Assembly: GCA_025175895.1 (NCBI GenBank)
Contig: CM045991.1
Coordinates: 90,383,174-90,447,173 of the forward strand
DNA from: Wurfbainia villosa
Taxonomy: Eukaryota > Streptophyta > Magnoliopsida > Zingiberales > Zingiberaceae
Direction: 5' to 3'
DNA: 64,000 bases
Each line of letters opens with the position of its first letter. The stretch's first letter is position 1. Of this stretch, positions 47,750 through 59,574 are shown one piece after another. The notes beneath the pieces are model-generated. The model ran no database searches, was not told the DNA's origin, and saw only the letters and a list, made by a program, of their open reading frames with translations. The position numbers and the translations under genes were made by a program.

Positions 47750-48633
47750 GGCCTCCAGAATGGACCAATGAATTCTGGATAGTGGCTTCTCCAGACACAT
47801 GACTGGAGATAGTAAAAAATTCTCAGAATTAAGCTTCAAGAATCTAGGTTCAATCACCTTTGGAAACAATGACAAACTTAAGGTAATTGGATCAGGTAAT
47901 ATTGAATTAGAATCAAATTTTATTATACAAAAAGTTTTGCTTGTAAAGAATTTCAAATTTAATTTGCTTAGTATAAGTCAGTTATGTGATGATGTTGGTT
48001 ATGAAGTAAAATTTCTATCAAATGAATGTTTGATTAACAATATTGAAAACTCAAAAATATCACTTAAAGGAGTTAGGAATAAAAATATATATTCAATAAA
48101 TTTATAAAGATCCTCAATCGAGTGTCATTTGACACAGCAAGAGGAAAGTTGGTTGTGGCATAGACGACTTTCTCACATCAACTTTAGGAATATAACTAAG
48201 TTAAGTGAGACTAACTTAGTTAGAGGTTCGCCTAAACTTAAAAATATTGAAAGCAAAGTTTGTAATGCTTGCCAACAAGGAAAACAAACCAAGTCCCAAC
48301 AATGTTAACTAACCAAGGTCGAACAAGCTCAATACTTGAATTAATTCACTTAGACTTATTCGATTCACATGGGGTAAAATCATTAAATGGAAATTTATAC
48401 TATTTAGTGATAATAAACGATTACTCTAGGTTTACATGGGTAAAATTTCTAAAACAAAAGATGAAACATTTGAAACATTTAAAAACTTTAGTAAACAAAT
48501 AGAAAATTAAAAAGATCTTAAGATAAAAAGAATAAGAAGTGATAATGAAGGTGAGTTTAAAAATAAAAAATTTACAACAATGTGTCTAGAAAATGGATAT
48601 CACCATGAATATTCATATCCTAGAACACCTCAA
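47750..48633 (+). pseudogene. O protease and integrase N-terminal half
   Basis: The protease reads ILDSGFSRHMTGDSKKF (usual DSGCS; Cys is Phe here, and the preceding Trp codon is TGA), then NFIIQKVLLVKNFKFNLLSI. GAG-pre-integrase HRRFSH...CNACQQGKQ and integrase LIHLDLFDSHGVKSLNG and RRIRSDNEGEF-like segments follow, with frameshifts near 48,290 and 48,450. It stops at CPRTPQ-equivalent sequence where P inserted, and resumes at 57,451. Confidence 0.83.
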
Positions 48634-49781
48634 TGTTGGTGCAGTAGGCACCTGAGTCGAACCTGAGTTTTGATTATAGCAAACGATACAAAGTTAAGCT
48701 TATATTGTTATCTCACGAGCTGAATTGAGTGTACAAAAAAGTGCCAACGCTAGAGCTGAAGGCTAGCGACACCCGGAGGAAGCCGTGGTGGTCGAACGAC
48801 ACTCGAGTGATTTCGGAGGAAGCCGAAGGAATCAAGTGGAAGGCCGGAAGTGAAAGCAACACAGTAAGTATCGAGGTAAAGCTCGTGTGTGTGAGAGTAA
48901 AAGAAGTTGTATCCTCCTTACGGGGATGATCTTAAGCATAGATCTGACCAAAGACATCCTATAGATAGTCTAGGTCGAGATCGGACAGTCGGTGGTCGTT
49001 GAAATAATATTTTTGTTAAGCTAACTTTTCCTTGCAGCTAGCATCAGTCGACTGCCAGCTTGGAGGACTCGACTGTCGTTCATCATTCAACTGTTTGCGA
49101 TCAACATTCGACTGATGCTGCCATCAGTCGACTGATGATGGCCATCAGTCGACTGATGGTCAAGGATTAGCCTCGAGGAGTCGAGCTCTATCACCATTTT
49201 TCAAGGAGTCTTGTGCCCAAATTCTATTGGTTGAAGATCCTCTCGAAAAGGGGCTCAAGGGCTATAAAAGGAGGGCCTCTCCTAGGGTTTTCTCATCAAT
49301 TCTAAGTGCTCAAAAGCCTCCGTAACGCTGTGACTCTCCGACGACTCTACAACGACGAAGTGCTGTCAACAAACCTAGCTTAATTTCTATTCCCTAGTTG
49401 TTGGTATAACCTTACTTTGTCGTCTCTTTAATATTGCAATTCTTTTTGTTAATCGAGATTTTCTATCGTTGCATTTTACCTTAATAGAAGAGAGGGTTTG
49501 TCTCTCTATCTTTTGTTTTCGAAGGTTTTTGTAATCGTCAAACTCCTACCTCCAACGAGGAGGAGTGTTTTAGTGAATTGCCCTCCGTACACGGTCTAGG
49601 ACTGTTAGGGCCTTGGAGTAGTAGCCAACGGCTACGAACCAAGTAAAAATTCATTTGTCTCTCTTTATTTGTCATTTAACTTTCCGCTACAATTAATTGT
49701 CTACTCGTGTTTTAACGAACGAAACGAAAGAAAAGTTTTATCGCTATTCACCCCCCCTCTAGCGATCCGCTCGATCCAACA
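48634..49781 (+). repeat. P 5' LTR
   Basis: 1148 bp, TGTTGGTGCAGTAGGC...GATCCAACA. Perfect cagtcgactg is at 49045-49054, 49125-49134 and 49146-49155. TATA box gctataaaag is at 49261-49270. The 66-codon ORF at 48,729 is repeated in the 3' LTR and is not a recognised gene. Confidence 0.9.
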
Positions 49782-49783
49782 AT

Positions 49784-49795
49784 TGGTATCAGAGC
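49784..49795 (+). other. P primer-binding site (tRNA-Met)
   Basis: TGGTATCAGAGC, an exact match, 2 bases after the LTR. Confidence 0.92.
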
Positions 49796-49994
49796 TGGGG
49801 GTGCTAAGATTTGGTGAAACCACCGATCTAGCTTTTTTACAGATTTTGTTTTTTTATTCTATTTATTTCAAATTTATTTCGTTCGTTTAGTTTTTCTCCC
49901 GCACTACTAATCCAAGACGCGAGTCTTGGTACATTTCGATTGTTTGTGTTGTTGTTAGGTGTTTCGTCTTCATTCTCTTGTTTCTTTTGTATCA

Positions 49995-51579
49995 ATGGCC
50001 CATCTCGAGGGTTTTAGCACCGTCCGACCTCCGTTTTACAACGGAGATGACTTCCGTTATTGGAAGGGTCGGATGGAGTGCTTTCTTAAGACCAAAATCG
50101 AGATGTGGATCATAATCCAAACGGGATTCACACTTCCGACTAACGAAGTAGGTGAATCTTTGGATTATGACCAATGGACCAATGCTACAAAAAGAAGTCA
50201 AAGCCGACACCAAGGAAACTCAAATCCTCCAATGCGGCTTGTCCAAGGAGGAGCTTAATCGCGTCGGCCCCTTCATCAGCGCAAAGGATCTTTGGACAAA
50301 ACTAGTGGAGCTACATGAAGGAACCGATGAAGCCAAGGTATGTAAGCGCGATCTTTTGTTTAATAAATTATATAATCTAAAAATGCAGGAACACGAAACG
50401 GCGATGCAACTTCACGCTTGCGTTCAAGACATAGTCAATAACCTACACGGGATTGGACAAAATGTCGAAAACCGCGACCTTATTAGGTATGTTCTTAACT
50501 CTTTTCCTAGGACTACCTTGTGGGCATCCATGGTCGATGCCTACAAGGTTTCCAAGGATCTTTCAAAACTTAGGTTAGATAGGTTATTTTTCGATTTCGA
50601 ACTTCATGAGCAGTCTAACTCGGAACCCGAGAAGGGTATAGCACTTTTTGCAGGTTCGAGGAAGAAAATCGCGAGCAAGCCACCCCCGAAGGAAGAAGAA
50701 GATGAGTCCGATTCTGAGGTCGACCCGGAAATGGAGGCCGAACTAGTCAACCTAGTTCGGAGGATAGTCAAGGGACGAAAGTGAACTATCACTCGACCCA
50801 ACGAAGGTAAGCCTAAAAGTTCTAATATTAGGTGTTACGAATGCAACAGGTTTGGGCACATCAAGTCCGAATGCCCAAGGCTCAAGAGCAAAACACCGAA
50901 GCACAAAAAGGCACTCAACGCTACATGGGAAGAAGTGTCCGAGGAAGAAGATGATGATCACGTCCTCATGGCTAAACCGGTTGAATTGGAGACGGAGTCG
51001 AAACCAGAACACGAATATGAAATCGAAGATGAGTCGGACTACGAAGCGCTATTCAAGACAACCCACGGATACGCATCCGATTCAAAAGATATACTCAAGG
51101 TAAGTTGATCCCTTATTAGTATGCTTTATAGTGCAATTAAGTTCTTAACTAGGAAATTAGCTAAGTCCGAGTCCAAGGTTGAGACCCTGGTTGAGGAAGT
51201 TAAACTCCTCAAACACGAGGTCTCCCTAACCTCTTCAACTAGTCGAGTTCGAGAGGAGGACTCAACTCGGGTTGAAAAGCTCGAAGTTGAGAACTCACTC
51301 TTGAAGAGTTAAGTCGAAGATCTTAGGAACATGTTGGAAAGGTTCACTTTGGGATCCAAAAAACTTTACCTCCTACTTGGATCGCAAAGGGCCGTGTACA
51401 ACAAGACCGGACTAGGGTTTAGCTCAAATACGACCAACAAGTCGTATATGTTGATTGTAAGTCGACATAAAAAATGTGTCCAAGCATGGGTCCCTAAGAC
51501 CGCCTTGATTTCAAACTTAGGATCGAACCAGTACTGGGTTCCCAAGGACCAAATCCACTATGTGGAGAGACCGAATTGA
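49995..51579 (+). pseudogene. P Gag, broken
   Basis: Start MAHLEGFSTVRPPFYNGDD at 49,995, chosen over the Met 36 bases upstream because it aligns with O's Gag start. A one-base shift in an A run near 50,185 moves to the frame ILQCGLSKEELNRVGPF... with NRDLIRYVLNSFPRTTLWAS and SMVDAYKVSKDLSKLRLDRL. A TGA at 50782-50784 (Arg-like context) precedes the zinc knuckle CYECNRFGHIKSEC (about 50,833). An acidic segment, a stop near 51,108 and a coiled coil (ESKVETLVEEVKLLKHEV) follow, then a TAA at 51310. The tail AWVPKTALISNLGSNQYWVP ends at 51,579. Most stops are one C-to-T step from a sense codon. Confidence 0.87.
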
Positions 51580-52210
51580 TTCAACGGTCCAGGGGGAGCT
51601 AGTACAAAATTTGTTTGTATTTTAACTTAGAAATTGTATTCTTAGGTTCTTTATTTAGGTTGATTTTTCTTTTTTAGAATGGCTAAATAGGACTATAACT
51701 CGTCAATACTTGATAACATAGTACCAGGATGCGGCGAGATGATAGTACGCTAGGAAAGCGGAGTCTTGTGTATTCGGGCTAGATAAGGCGTATCTAGTTC
51801 GGCGCACTTGACCGAGTGGAATTAGCTGAAGCTACCTCGCAGTATCCTAGACTAGTTAGACCAGGAAGTGGTCTTAGGTGAGTCAAGTCTCTATTTTATT
51901 GAAAATGGCTTTGTCTAAGGAAGTGGTCGTTGTTCTGATCAAAGAAGGCCTCTGTGCCTCGCCACGACCTAGAAGCCATGATCTTGAAAAGGTGACTTGA
52001 TGAGCCTAAGGTCAAATCCGAATCTAATGCAAGGTTGACAAGTGTTCAAATCATTAAATTTAAATCAAGTAAAATTGGAAGTCATCTCACAAGAACATAT
52101 AGGGTTAACATGTTTGATCATGTAGACATGGGTGAGATGATTTAGGTTAATAAACTTCAACCAATCTTTAATAAATCCAATATCCAATCCAACTACCTTG
52201 TGTGTAGAAT
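51580..52210 (+). other. P gag-pol spacer
   Basis: About 620 bases without coding signature, beginning with a purine-rich ccagggggagcta. It ends in a tgtgtag acceptor-like site just before the protease. It is homologous in position to 46,801-47,749 of O. Confidence 0.65.
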
Positions 52211-53428
52211 CAATGGATGTTGGACAGTGGTTGCTCCCGACACATGACCGGAGATCAAATCAAGTTTTCGAAGCTTCGATTCAAACGACAAGGATTGGTA
52301 GCCTTCGGAAACAACGACAAGCTCAAAATCATCGGATCAGGTGATATTGAGCTCAACTCTAACTTTATTATTCAAAATGTCTTATTGGTAGAAATTTTTT
52401 AATATAATTTACTTAGTGTAAGCCAATTGTGTGATAATGACTATAAGGTCATATTTCTAGAAAATGAATACGTAATTAATACAAATGAAACTTCTAAAAT
52501 AATCCTTAAGGGAACCAGAAATAACAATATTTACACTATTAACTTAACTAACTCCTCAACTAAGTGTCTTATGACACGGCAAGAGGAATCATGGTTGTGG
52601 CACCGACGACTTGGTCACTCACACTCAAGACTCATCTACAAGATGAGTCAGAGTGGCTTAGTCAGAGGTTTGCCTAACCTCAATAACTTGGATAACAAAA
52701 TATGTAATGTTTGTCAACAAGGTAAACAATCTAGGACACAACATCAACTAAGTAATCAAGAACGAACCAAAAGTGTTCTTGAGCTCCTATACATGGATCT
52801 ATTTGATTCACACGGAGCTAAGTCACTTAATGGGAGTAAATTCTGCTTAGTCATAATTGATGACTATTCTAGATTTACTTGGGTTAGGTTCATCAAACAC
52901 AAAAGTGACACCCTAGATCAATTAGTCAACCTATTTAAACTAATAGAAAATCAACAAAACCTTAAAATCAAAAGACTTAGGACTGATCATGGTGGTGAAT
53001 TCGAGAACCACAGGTTTACAAAATTCTGTAACCTAAATGGATACCACAATGAGTTCTCTTGCCCTAGAACCCCACAACAGAATGGCCTAGTAGAACGTAA
53101 GAATAGAATCCTACAAGAAGCCGCTAGGACAATGTTAAACGAGTATAACCTACCCGATAGGTTTTGGGCAGAAGCCGTGAGTACGACATGCTATGTCCAA
53201 AATAGGATTCTTATGGTAAAGAGGCACCTTAAGACCTCATACGAGATTTATCATGATAAAATACCTAACATCAAGTACTTTAGGGTATTTGGGTGTAAGG
53301 TACATATCCTAAACACTAAGGATTACCTAGGGAAATTTACATCAAAAACCTCGATCGGAATCTTTCTAGGATACTCGACTACAAGTAGAGCGTATAGAGT
53401 ATATAACCATGACACCCTTAGAGTCTAG
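52211..53428 (+). pseudogene. P protease and integrase
   Basis: The protease frame reads QWMLDSGCSRHMTGDQIKF (active site DSG) and breaks at a TAA (52,400-52,402) in the LLVE-F-YNLLSV region. The next 333-codon frame (52427-53428) covers the GAG-pre-integrase zinc motif HRRLGHSHSRL...CNVCQQGKQ. Integrase core follows, with Asp in LLYMDLFDSHG and RLRTDHGGEF and Glu in QQNGLVERKNRILQ. The C-terminal fold FRVFGCKVHILNTKDYLGKF and GIFLGYSTTSRAYRVYN ends at TAG. The catalytic triad is complete. Confidence 0.88.
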
Positions 53429-55306
53429 GAGACTATCAATGTAGTATTTGATGAAGGACACGAACCTACAAAACCCCCGATAACCCCAATTAGCGAGCCG
53501 ATTCATACCAGACTCAACTCCGATCTGGAGATCAAGTCTAGTATTAATCCTAACCTAAGTCAACCAAGTCATTCTATCGACCAAGTGGTAGATGACTCTA
53601 GTCAAACTAGGACTCAAACAAGGCATCCTATTGACCAAGTGGTAGATGACCCAAACCCAAATCCAACTAGGACTCAAACGAATCATCCTATCGACCAAGT
53701 GATAGGTCATCCAAGTCTAGGAGTTCGAACTAGAGCCTCATACAGAAACCTTAGTCAAATCTCCTTGATTTCCAAAATTGAACCCAAAACTATTGACCAA
53801 GCTCTTCTTGATCCCGATTGGATTATTGCAATGCAAGAAGAGCTGGCTCAATTCACTAGGAATGAAGTATGGGAATTAGTACCACCACCTAAAGATAAAA
53901 CAATCATTGGAACAAGGTGGGTGTTTAGGAATAAACTTGATGATAAAGGTGAAGTAGTTAGAAATAATGCTAGGCTAGTCACAAAAGGGTTTAGTCAAGT
54001 TGAAGGTTTAGATTACGACGAGACCTATGCCATAGTAGCTAGATTAGAGTCCATTCGAATGTTATTAGCATATGCTGCACATCGAGGATTTAAGTTGTTT
54101 CAAATGGATGTGAAATCAAAATTCTTAAATGGATACATTAAGGAAGAAGTTTATGTTAGCCAACCCCCCAGTTTCGAAAGCCCAGATAAACCCGATCATG
54201 TCCTTAGGTTAAAGAAAGCTCTCTATGGACTTAAACAAGCCCCTCGAGCTTGGTACAAAAGACTCTCGGTTTATCTTAAGTCCAAAGGATTTAACCAAGG
54301 AGTAGTTGACCTAACCCTTTTCATAAAAACCATAGGTAAAGACATATTCATAGCCCAAATCTACGTAGATGATATTATCTTCGGAACCACCAACTCGATC
54401 CTACTAAATGAATTCATTTCACTTATGGAAAGTGAATTTGAAATGAATTTAGTAGGTGAGTTAAGTTTCTTCTTAGGTCTACAAATTAAACAAACTAAAG
54501 ATGGAATATACCTACATCAACGCAAATATACTAGGGAATTAATTAAACACTTTGGAATGCAGGACACTAAAATTATTAATACCCCAATGGCAACGAATGT
54601 AAATATAGAAGAAGATGTAATCGGAAATTCAATTGATTTAAAATACTATAGGAGCGTAATAGGGAGCCTCCTTTACTTAACTGCAAGCCGACCTGGTATT
54701 TTATTTGCAGTAAGTATGTGCGTAAGGTTCCAAACCTGTGCCAAGGAGTCTCACCTAACTCTAGTCAAGTGTATCCTTAGATATCTAAAGGATACACTTA
54801 ATGTCAGTATTTGGTACCCTAGATCTACCGAGTTCGAACTAACCGGCTACTCCGATTCAGACTATGTCGGTAGTAAGCTCGATAGAAAGAGTACGAGTGG
54901 TTGTTGTCAACTTCTCAGCTCAAGTCTAGTGAGTTGGTGCAGTAGGAAGCAACACTGTGTTGCATTATCTACCACCGAAGCCAAATACATCGCGATGGGT
55001 GAGTGTGTCACTCAACTTCTTTAGATGAAGCACACTCTCCACGACTTTAAGTTAGACTTTACAAACACTAAACTCCACGTAGATAACATTAGCTCAATTA
55101 ACCTAACTAAGCATCCGATATGTCACCCTATGACTAAACATATAGAGGTCAAACACCATTTCATTTGAGAACATGTGGCCAACGGAGCCATACAACTCGA
55201 ATACGTCGAATCGGAGTCTAACTTGGTAGACCTATTTACTAAACCCCTATCCGAAGCCGAGTTCAGTCTATTAAGACGAAAATTGGGCATATGCGTAGTA
55301 GAATAG
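53429..55306 (+). pseudogene. P reverse transcriptase and RNase H
   Basis: After a TAG at 53,427 the frame continues ETINVVFDEGHEP. The 479-codon part (53585-55024) opens with two copies of a THPIDQV-D repeat linker, then RT: DPDWIIAMQEELAQF, VWELVPPPKDKTIIGTRWVF, ARLVTKGFSQVEGLDYDETY, LKKALYGLKQAPRAWYK and the catalytic IYVDDIIFG. RNase H follows, with GYSDSDYVGSKLDRKSTSG and STTEAKYIAMGE. A TAG at 55,022 replaces Trp. The rest (MKHTLHDFKLDF, VDNISSINLTKH, NLVDLFTKPLSEAEF) contains one TGA near 55,168 and ends at 55,306. Confidence 0.9.
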
Positions 55307-56286
55307 GAACTTACAAATTATATTTTCTTACTACTATTTCCTACTTTTCATTTTCATGGAACTAGCATAGGACATACCTTAGATATCATGCACCTATAGA
55401 TTTAAGGAGCTAATACATCTCACAACACATAGGACCAATGTGTTTGTGTACTTAGCCACGTAGATGAGCGTGAGATGTTAGGACCTTACTCCTGGTTCCA
55501 GATGTAGAGTTAGTGCATCGCCATGAACCACGGAGTATAATCATATATATTAACCGACTTTGACCAGGACTGGTTGATCTTTCATATCAATAAAGCCAAA
55601 TATGAGTCGAACATTTTATAGATGAGCTTATTTTCAGTATATTATTTTCAAAATAATATGGAACATGCTTAGACTTTAAATTTTATACCTATATTTGTTT
55701 TTCACACCCCCCCCCCCACTCTTTTCGATATATGGCAAAAGGGGGAGAAAAAGGCCAAAGTTAAGGGATCAAAATTTTTGATAACTTAACTTACTTCTTA
55801 TTTATTCACATTGCCAAAAGTTAAGATTTTTTATAACTTAACTTACTTCTTATTTATTCACATGGCCAAAAAAAATGTTTACTTAATGTTTACTTAACTT
55901 TAAGTTTTGAAAATTTACCAAGTTAAGAGAATTGTTAACGTTAAACTTATTCTTAACACTATGGCCAAACGTTAATGTTTTACTTAAGAAAGGGGGAGAA
56001 AGGGCCAAGTTAAGAAGTCCTCTTAACTTAAACATATTACTAAGGCCAACTTTAAGTAATGTTAATTACTTAAACTCTTCCTAAATAGCAACCCTCAAGG
56101 GGAAGGATTAAGGTCTTCTTTCAAGACTCACCCTCGGTCAAGGGGGAGGTTTCCCCAAGGGGGAGTACTTGAAGAAAATCCTTACTACTCCTACTTAATC
56201 TTTATTATTATTATTGTTTCTCATGCACATTATAATTCTCCATGCATACTATCTTCTTAACTTTGTATGTGGGTTTGCCATAAATC
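55307..56286 (+). other. P 3' untranslated region with repeated G-rich tracts
   Basis: No ORF of interest. Several polypurine-like runs occur before the true tract: aaaagggggagaaaaagg (55,738), gaaagggggagaaaggg (55,988), aagggggaggtttcc (56,140) and aagggggagtac (56,158). Related noncoding blocks (cttaacttacttcttatttattcaca) occur twice at 55,785 and 55,838. Confidence 0.7.
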
Positions 56287-56300
56287 AAAAAGGGGGAGAT
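56287..56300 (+). other. P polypurine tract
   Basis: aaaaagggggagat, abutting the 3' LTR. Confidence 0.9.
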
Positions 56301-57445
56301 TATTGGTGCAGTAGGCACCTGAGTCAAACCTGAGTTTTGATTATAGCAAACGATGCAAAGTTAAGCTTATATTATTATCTCACAAGCTGAATCGAGTGTA
56401 CAGAAAAGTGCCAACGCTGGAGCTGAAGGCTAGCGACACCCGGAGGAAGCCACGGTGGTCAGACGACACTCGAGTGATTTCGGAGGAAGCCGAAGGAATC
56501 AAGTGGAAGGCCAGAAGTGAAAGCGACATAGTAAGTATTGAGGTAAAGCTCATGTGTGTGAGAGTAAGAGAGGTCGTATCCTCCTTACGGGGATGATTTA
56601 AGCATAGATCCGACCAAAGACATCCTATAGATAGTCTAGGTCGAGATTGGACGGTCGGTGGCCATCGAAATAATATTTTTGTTAAGCTAACTTTGTCTTG
56701 CAGCTAGCATCAGTCGACTGCCATCTTGGAGGACTCGACTACCATCCATCAGTCGATTGTCTGTGGCCAGCATTTGACTGATGCTGGCATCAGTCGACTG
56801 ATGATGGCCATCAGTCGACTGATGGTCAAGGATCAGCCTCGAGGAGTCAAGCTCTATCACCATTTTTCAAGGAGTCTTGTGCCCAATTTCTATTGGTTGA
56901 AGATCCTCTCGAAAAGGGGCTCAAGGGCTATAAAAGGAGGGTCTCTCCTAGGGTTTTCTCATTAATTCTCAGTGCTCAAAAGCCTCCGCAATGCTGCGAC
57001 TCTCCGACGACTCTACAACAACGAAGTGCTGTCAACAACCCTAGCTTAATTTCTATTCCCTAGTTGTTGGTATAACCTTACTTTGTCATCTCTTTAATAT
57101 TGCAATTCTTTTTGTTAATCGAGGTTTTCTATCATTGCATTTTACCTTAATAGAAGAGAGGGTTTGTCTCTCTATCTTTTGCTTTCGAAGGTTTTTGTAA
57201 TCGTCAAACTCCTACCTCCAACGAGGAGGAGTGTTTTAGTGAATTACCATCCGTACACGGTCTAGGACCGTTAGGGCCTTGGAGTAGTAGCCGAAGGCTA
57301 CGAACCAAGTAAAAATCCATTTGTCTCTCTTTATTTGTCATTTTTTTCTGCTGCAATTAATTGTCTACTCATGTTTTAACGAACGAAACGAAATAAAAGT
57401 TTTATCGCTATTCACCCCCCCTCTAGCGATCCGCTCGATCCAACA
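56301..57445 (+). repeat. P 3' LTR
   Basis: 1145 bp. It has the same palindromes (56711-56720, 56791-56800, 56812-56821) and TATA box (56927-56936) as the 5' LTR. Sequence identity to the 5' copy is visibly high, suggesting recent insertion. Confidence 0.9.
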
Positions 57446-57450
57446 CTCAA

Positions 57451-58070
57451 TAAAACAGAATAGTAGAAAGAAAAAATAGAACTCTACAAGAAGCTGCTAG
57501 GTCAATGTTAAATGAATATAATTTGCCTAGTTACTTATGGGCTGAAGCTATAAACACTACATGTTATGTACAAAATAGAGTAATAATTAATAAATTACAT
57601 AATAAAATATCTTATGAAATTTTTAATAATAAAATACCTACAATAAAATATTTAAGAGTATTTGGATGCAAAGTATTCATTTTGAATACAAAAGATTATC
57701 TTCGAAAATTTTCTTCAAAACCGATGAAGGAATATTTCTTGGATATTCAACCACTAAAAGGGCCTATAGGATTTATAATAAGAAAACTCTAAGAATTGAA
57801 GAAACAACCAATGTAAAGTTTGATGAAGAGGAAATTACAAATGGTCAAACAAACACACTAAAAAATAATCAAGATGGAGGAAATGAAATTATACATGATG
57901 AAGAAGAACAAACTCAATATCAAGACAACTTAAAGACGCCTAGAATTAACCCAAACCATCCACTTCAACAAGTATTAGGAAATCCAACTCTATCAAACCA
58001 GATCAACCTTAAGAAACTTAAGTCAAATCGCATTAATATCAAAGATATAGCCAAAGTCAATAGATGAGGT
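57451..58070 (+). pseudogene. O integrase C-terminal half
   Basis: It resumes immediately after P's target duplication: VERKNRTLQEAARSMLNEYN, YLWAEAINTTCYVQNRV and IKYLRVFGCKVFILNTKDYL. A frameshift near 57,715 leads to GIFLGYSTTKRAYRIYNKKT. A long Asn/Gln-rich linker follows and stops at 58,065. The reading is continuous with the segment before 48,634 once P is removed. Confidence 0.85.
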
Positions 58071-59574
58071 TTTACCTGATACTGATTGGATAATAGTCAT
58101 GCAAGAAGAACTAGCGCAATTCGATAGAAATGAAGTATGAGACTTGGTACCTCCACCAACAAATAAATCAATAATAGACACGAAATGGATAATTAGAAAT
58201 AAATTAAACAATCAAGGAGAAATCATAAGGAATAAATCTCGATTAATAGCTAAAGGGTTTAGTCAAGTAGAAGGATTAGATTATGATGAAACTTATGTCC
58301 CAGTAGCTAGGCTTGAGTCAATTAGGATGTTGCTAGCCTATGCGGCACACAAAGGATTCAAGCTATACCAAATGAATGTTAAATCCGTTTTTTTAAACGG
58401 AGTAATAAAAGAAGAGGTATATGCAAGTTAACCCTCATGTTTTGAAAGCTTAGAATACCCTAATCATGTATATAAATTAAAAAAAAACCTTGTATGGATT
58501 AAAACAAGCTCCTAGAGCCTGGTATGAAAGACTATTTTCATACTTAATCTAAAAAGGCTTCAGACAAGGTCAAATTGACTCAACTCTCTTCGTAAAAACT
58601 TTGAACCTAGATATTTTTATTGCTCAAATATATGTAGATAATATAGTATTTGGATCAAAAAATTCAAATTTTTTGAAAGAATTCATAAATTTAATGGAAC
58701 AAGAATTCGAAATGAGTCTAGTAGGTGAATTAATTTTTTTTTTAGGTTTACAAATAAAACAAACAAGAGATGGTAACTATATATATCAAAATAAATATGT
58801 AAGAGAGTTGATTAAAAGATTTGGAATGGAAAATGCAAAAGAAATAAAAACACCCTGGCAACAAATGTTATATTAAATGATGACAAAGAAGGTAAGTCTG
58901 TAGATCTAAAATACTATAGAAGTATCATAGATAGTTTACTATACTTAACTGCAAGTAGACCTGACATATTATTTGCAGTAAGTATGTGTGCTAGATATCA
59001 GACCTGTGCTAAGGAATCACATTTAACACATGTCAAAAGAATCCTAAGATACATTAAAGGAACAATTAATGTAGGTATGTGGTACCCAAGAACTAATAAC
59101 TTTGAGTTAGTAGGATACTTTGACTCAGACTATGTTGGGTGTAAACTAGATAGAAAAAGTACTAGTGGAGGATGTCAACTCTTAGGATCATGCTTAGTAA
59201 GTTGGTTCAGTAAGAAGAAACATTGTGTTGCTCTTTTCACAACTAAAGCCGAATACATAGCATTAGGTGAATGTGTGGTACAATTATTATGGATGATGCA
59301 CACACATAAAGATTTTGAATTAGAATACAAAAAGGTCAAAACATTGGTTGATAACATAAGTTCAATAAACTTAACTAAAAATCTAATTCATCACTCACAT
59401 ACTAAACATATTGATGTCAAACATCACTTTGTGAGAGATCATGTGGCAAAGGGCAGCATTGAACTCAACTATGTTGAGTCCAAGTCTAATCTTGCTGACA
59501 TCTTCACTAAACCACTTCCAAAAGGTGATTTTAGTATGCTTAGAAGACAACTTGGATTATGCTTAGTAGACTAG
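58071..59574 (+). pseudogene. O reverse transcriptase and RNase H, broken
   Basis: RT starts DWIIVMQEELAQFDRNEV with a TGA at the next Trp, continues LIAKGFSQVEGLDYDETYVP and LLAYAAHKGFKLYQMNVKS, then meets a stop and frameshifts near 58,430 and 58,490. The catalytic motif is IYVDNIVFG, i.e. YVDD with Asp to Asn. The RNase H part is open from 58,984 to 59,574: GYFDSDYVGCKLDRKSTSGG, TKAEYIALGECVVQLL and SNLADIFTKPLPKGDFSML, ending at TAG. Same family as P. Confidence 0.87.

Larger units (their letters stand above)
48634..57445 (+). mobile_element. Element P: near-complete Sirevirus-like copia
   Basis: 8.8 kb plus-strand element with CTCAA duplications (48629-48633 and 57446-57450), LTRs 48,634-49,781 and 56,301-57,445, tRNA-Met primer site, gag, spacer, pol and polypurine tract. 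Pol order (protease, integrase, RT, RNase H) is copia. It is the best preserved element in the window, with long open frames and intact YVDD, but several stops and at least one frameshift block translation. The 3' LTR begins TATTGG where the 5' has TGTTGG. Confidence 0.92.

Noticed and set aside
48729..48929. 66-codon ORF conserved in both P LTRs (also 56,396)
   Set aside because: LTR copies are identical by descent, so conservation within one element is not evidence of coding.
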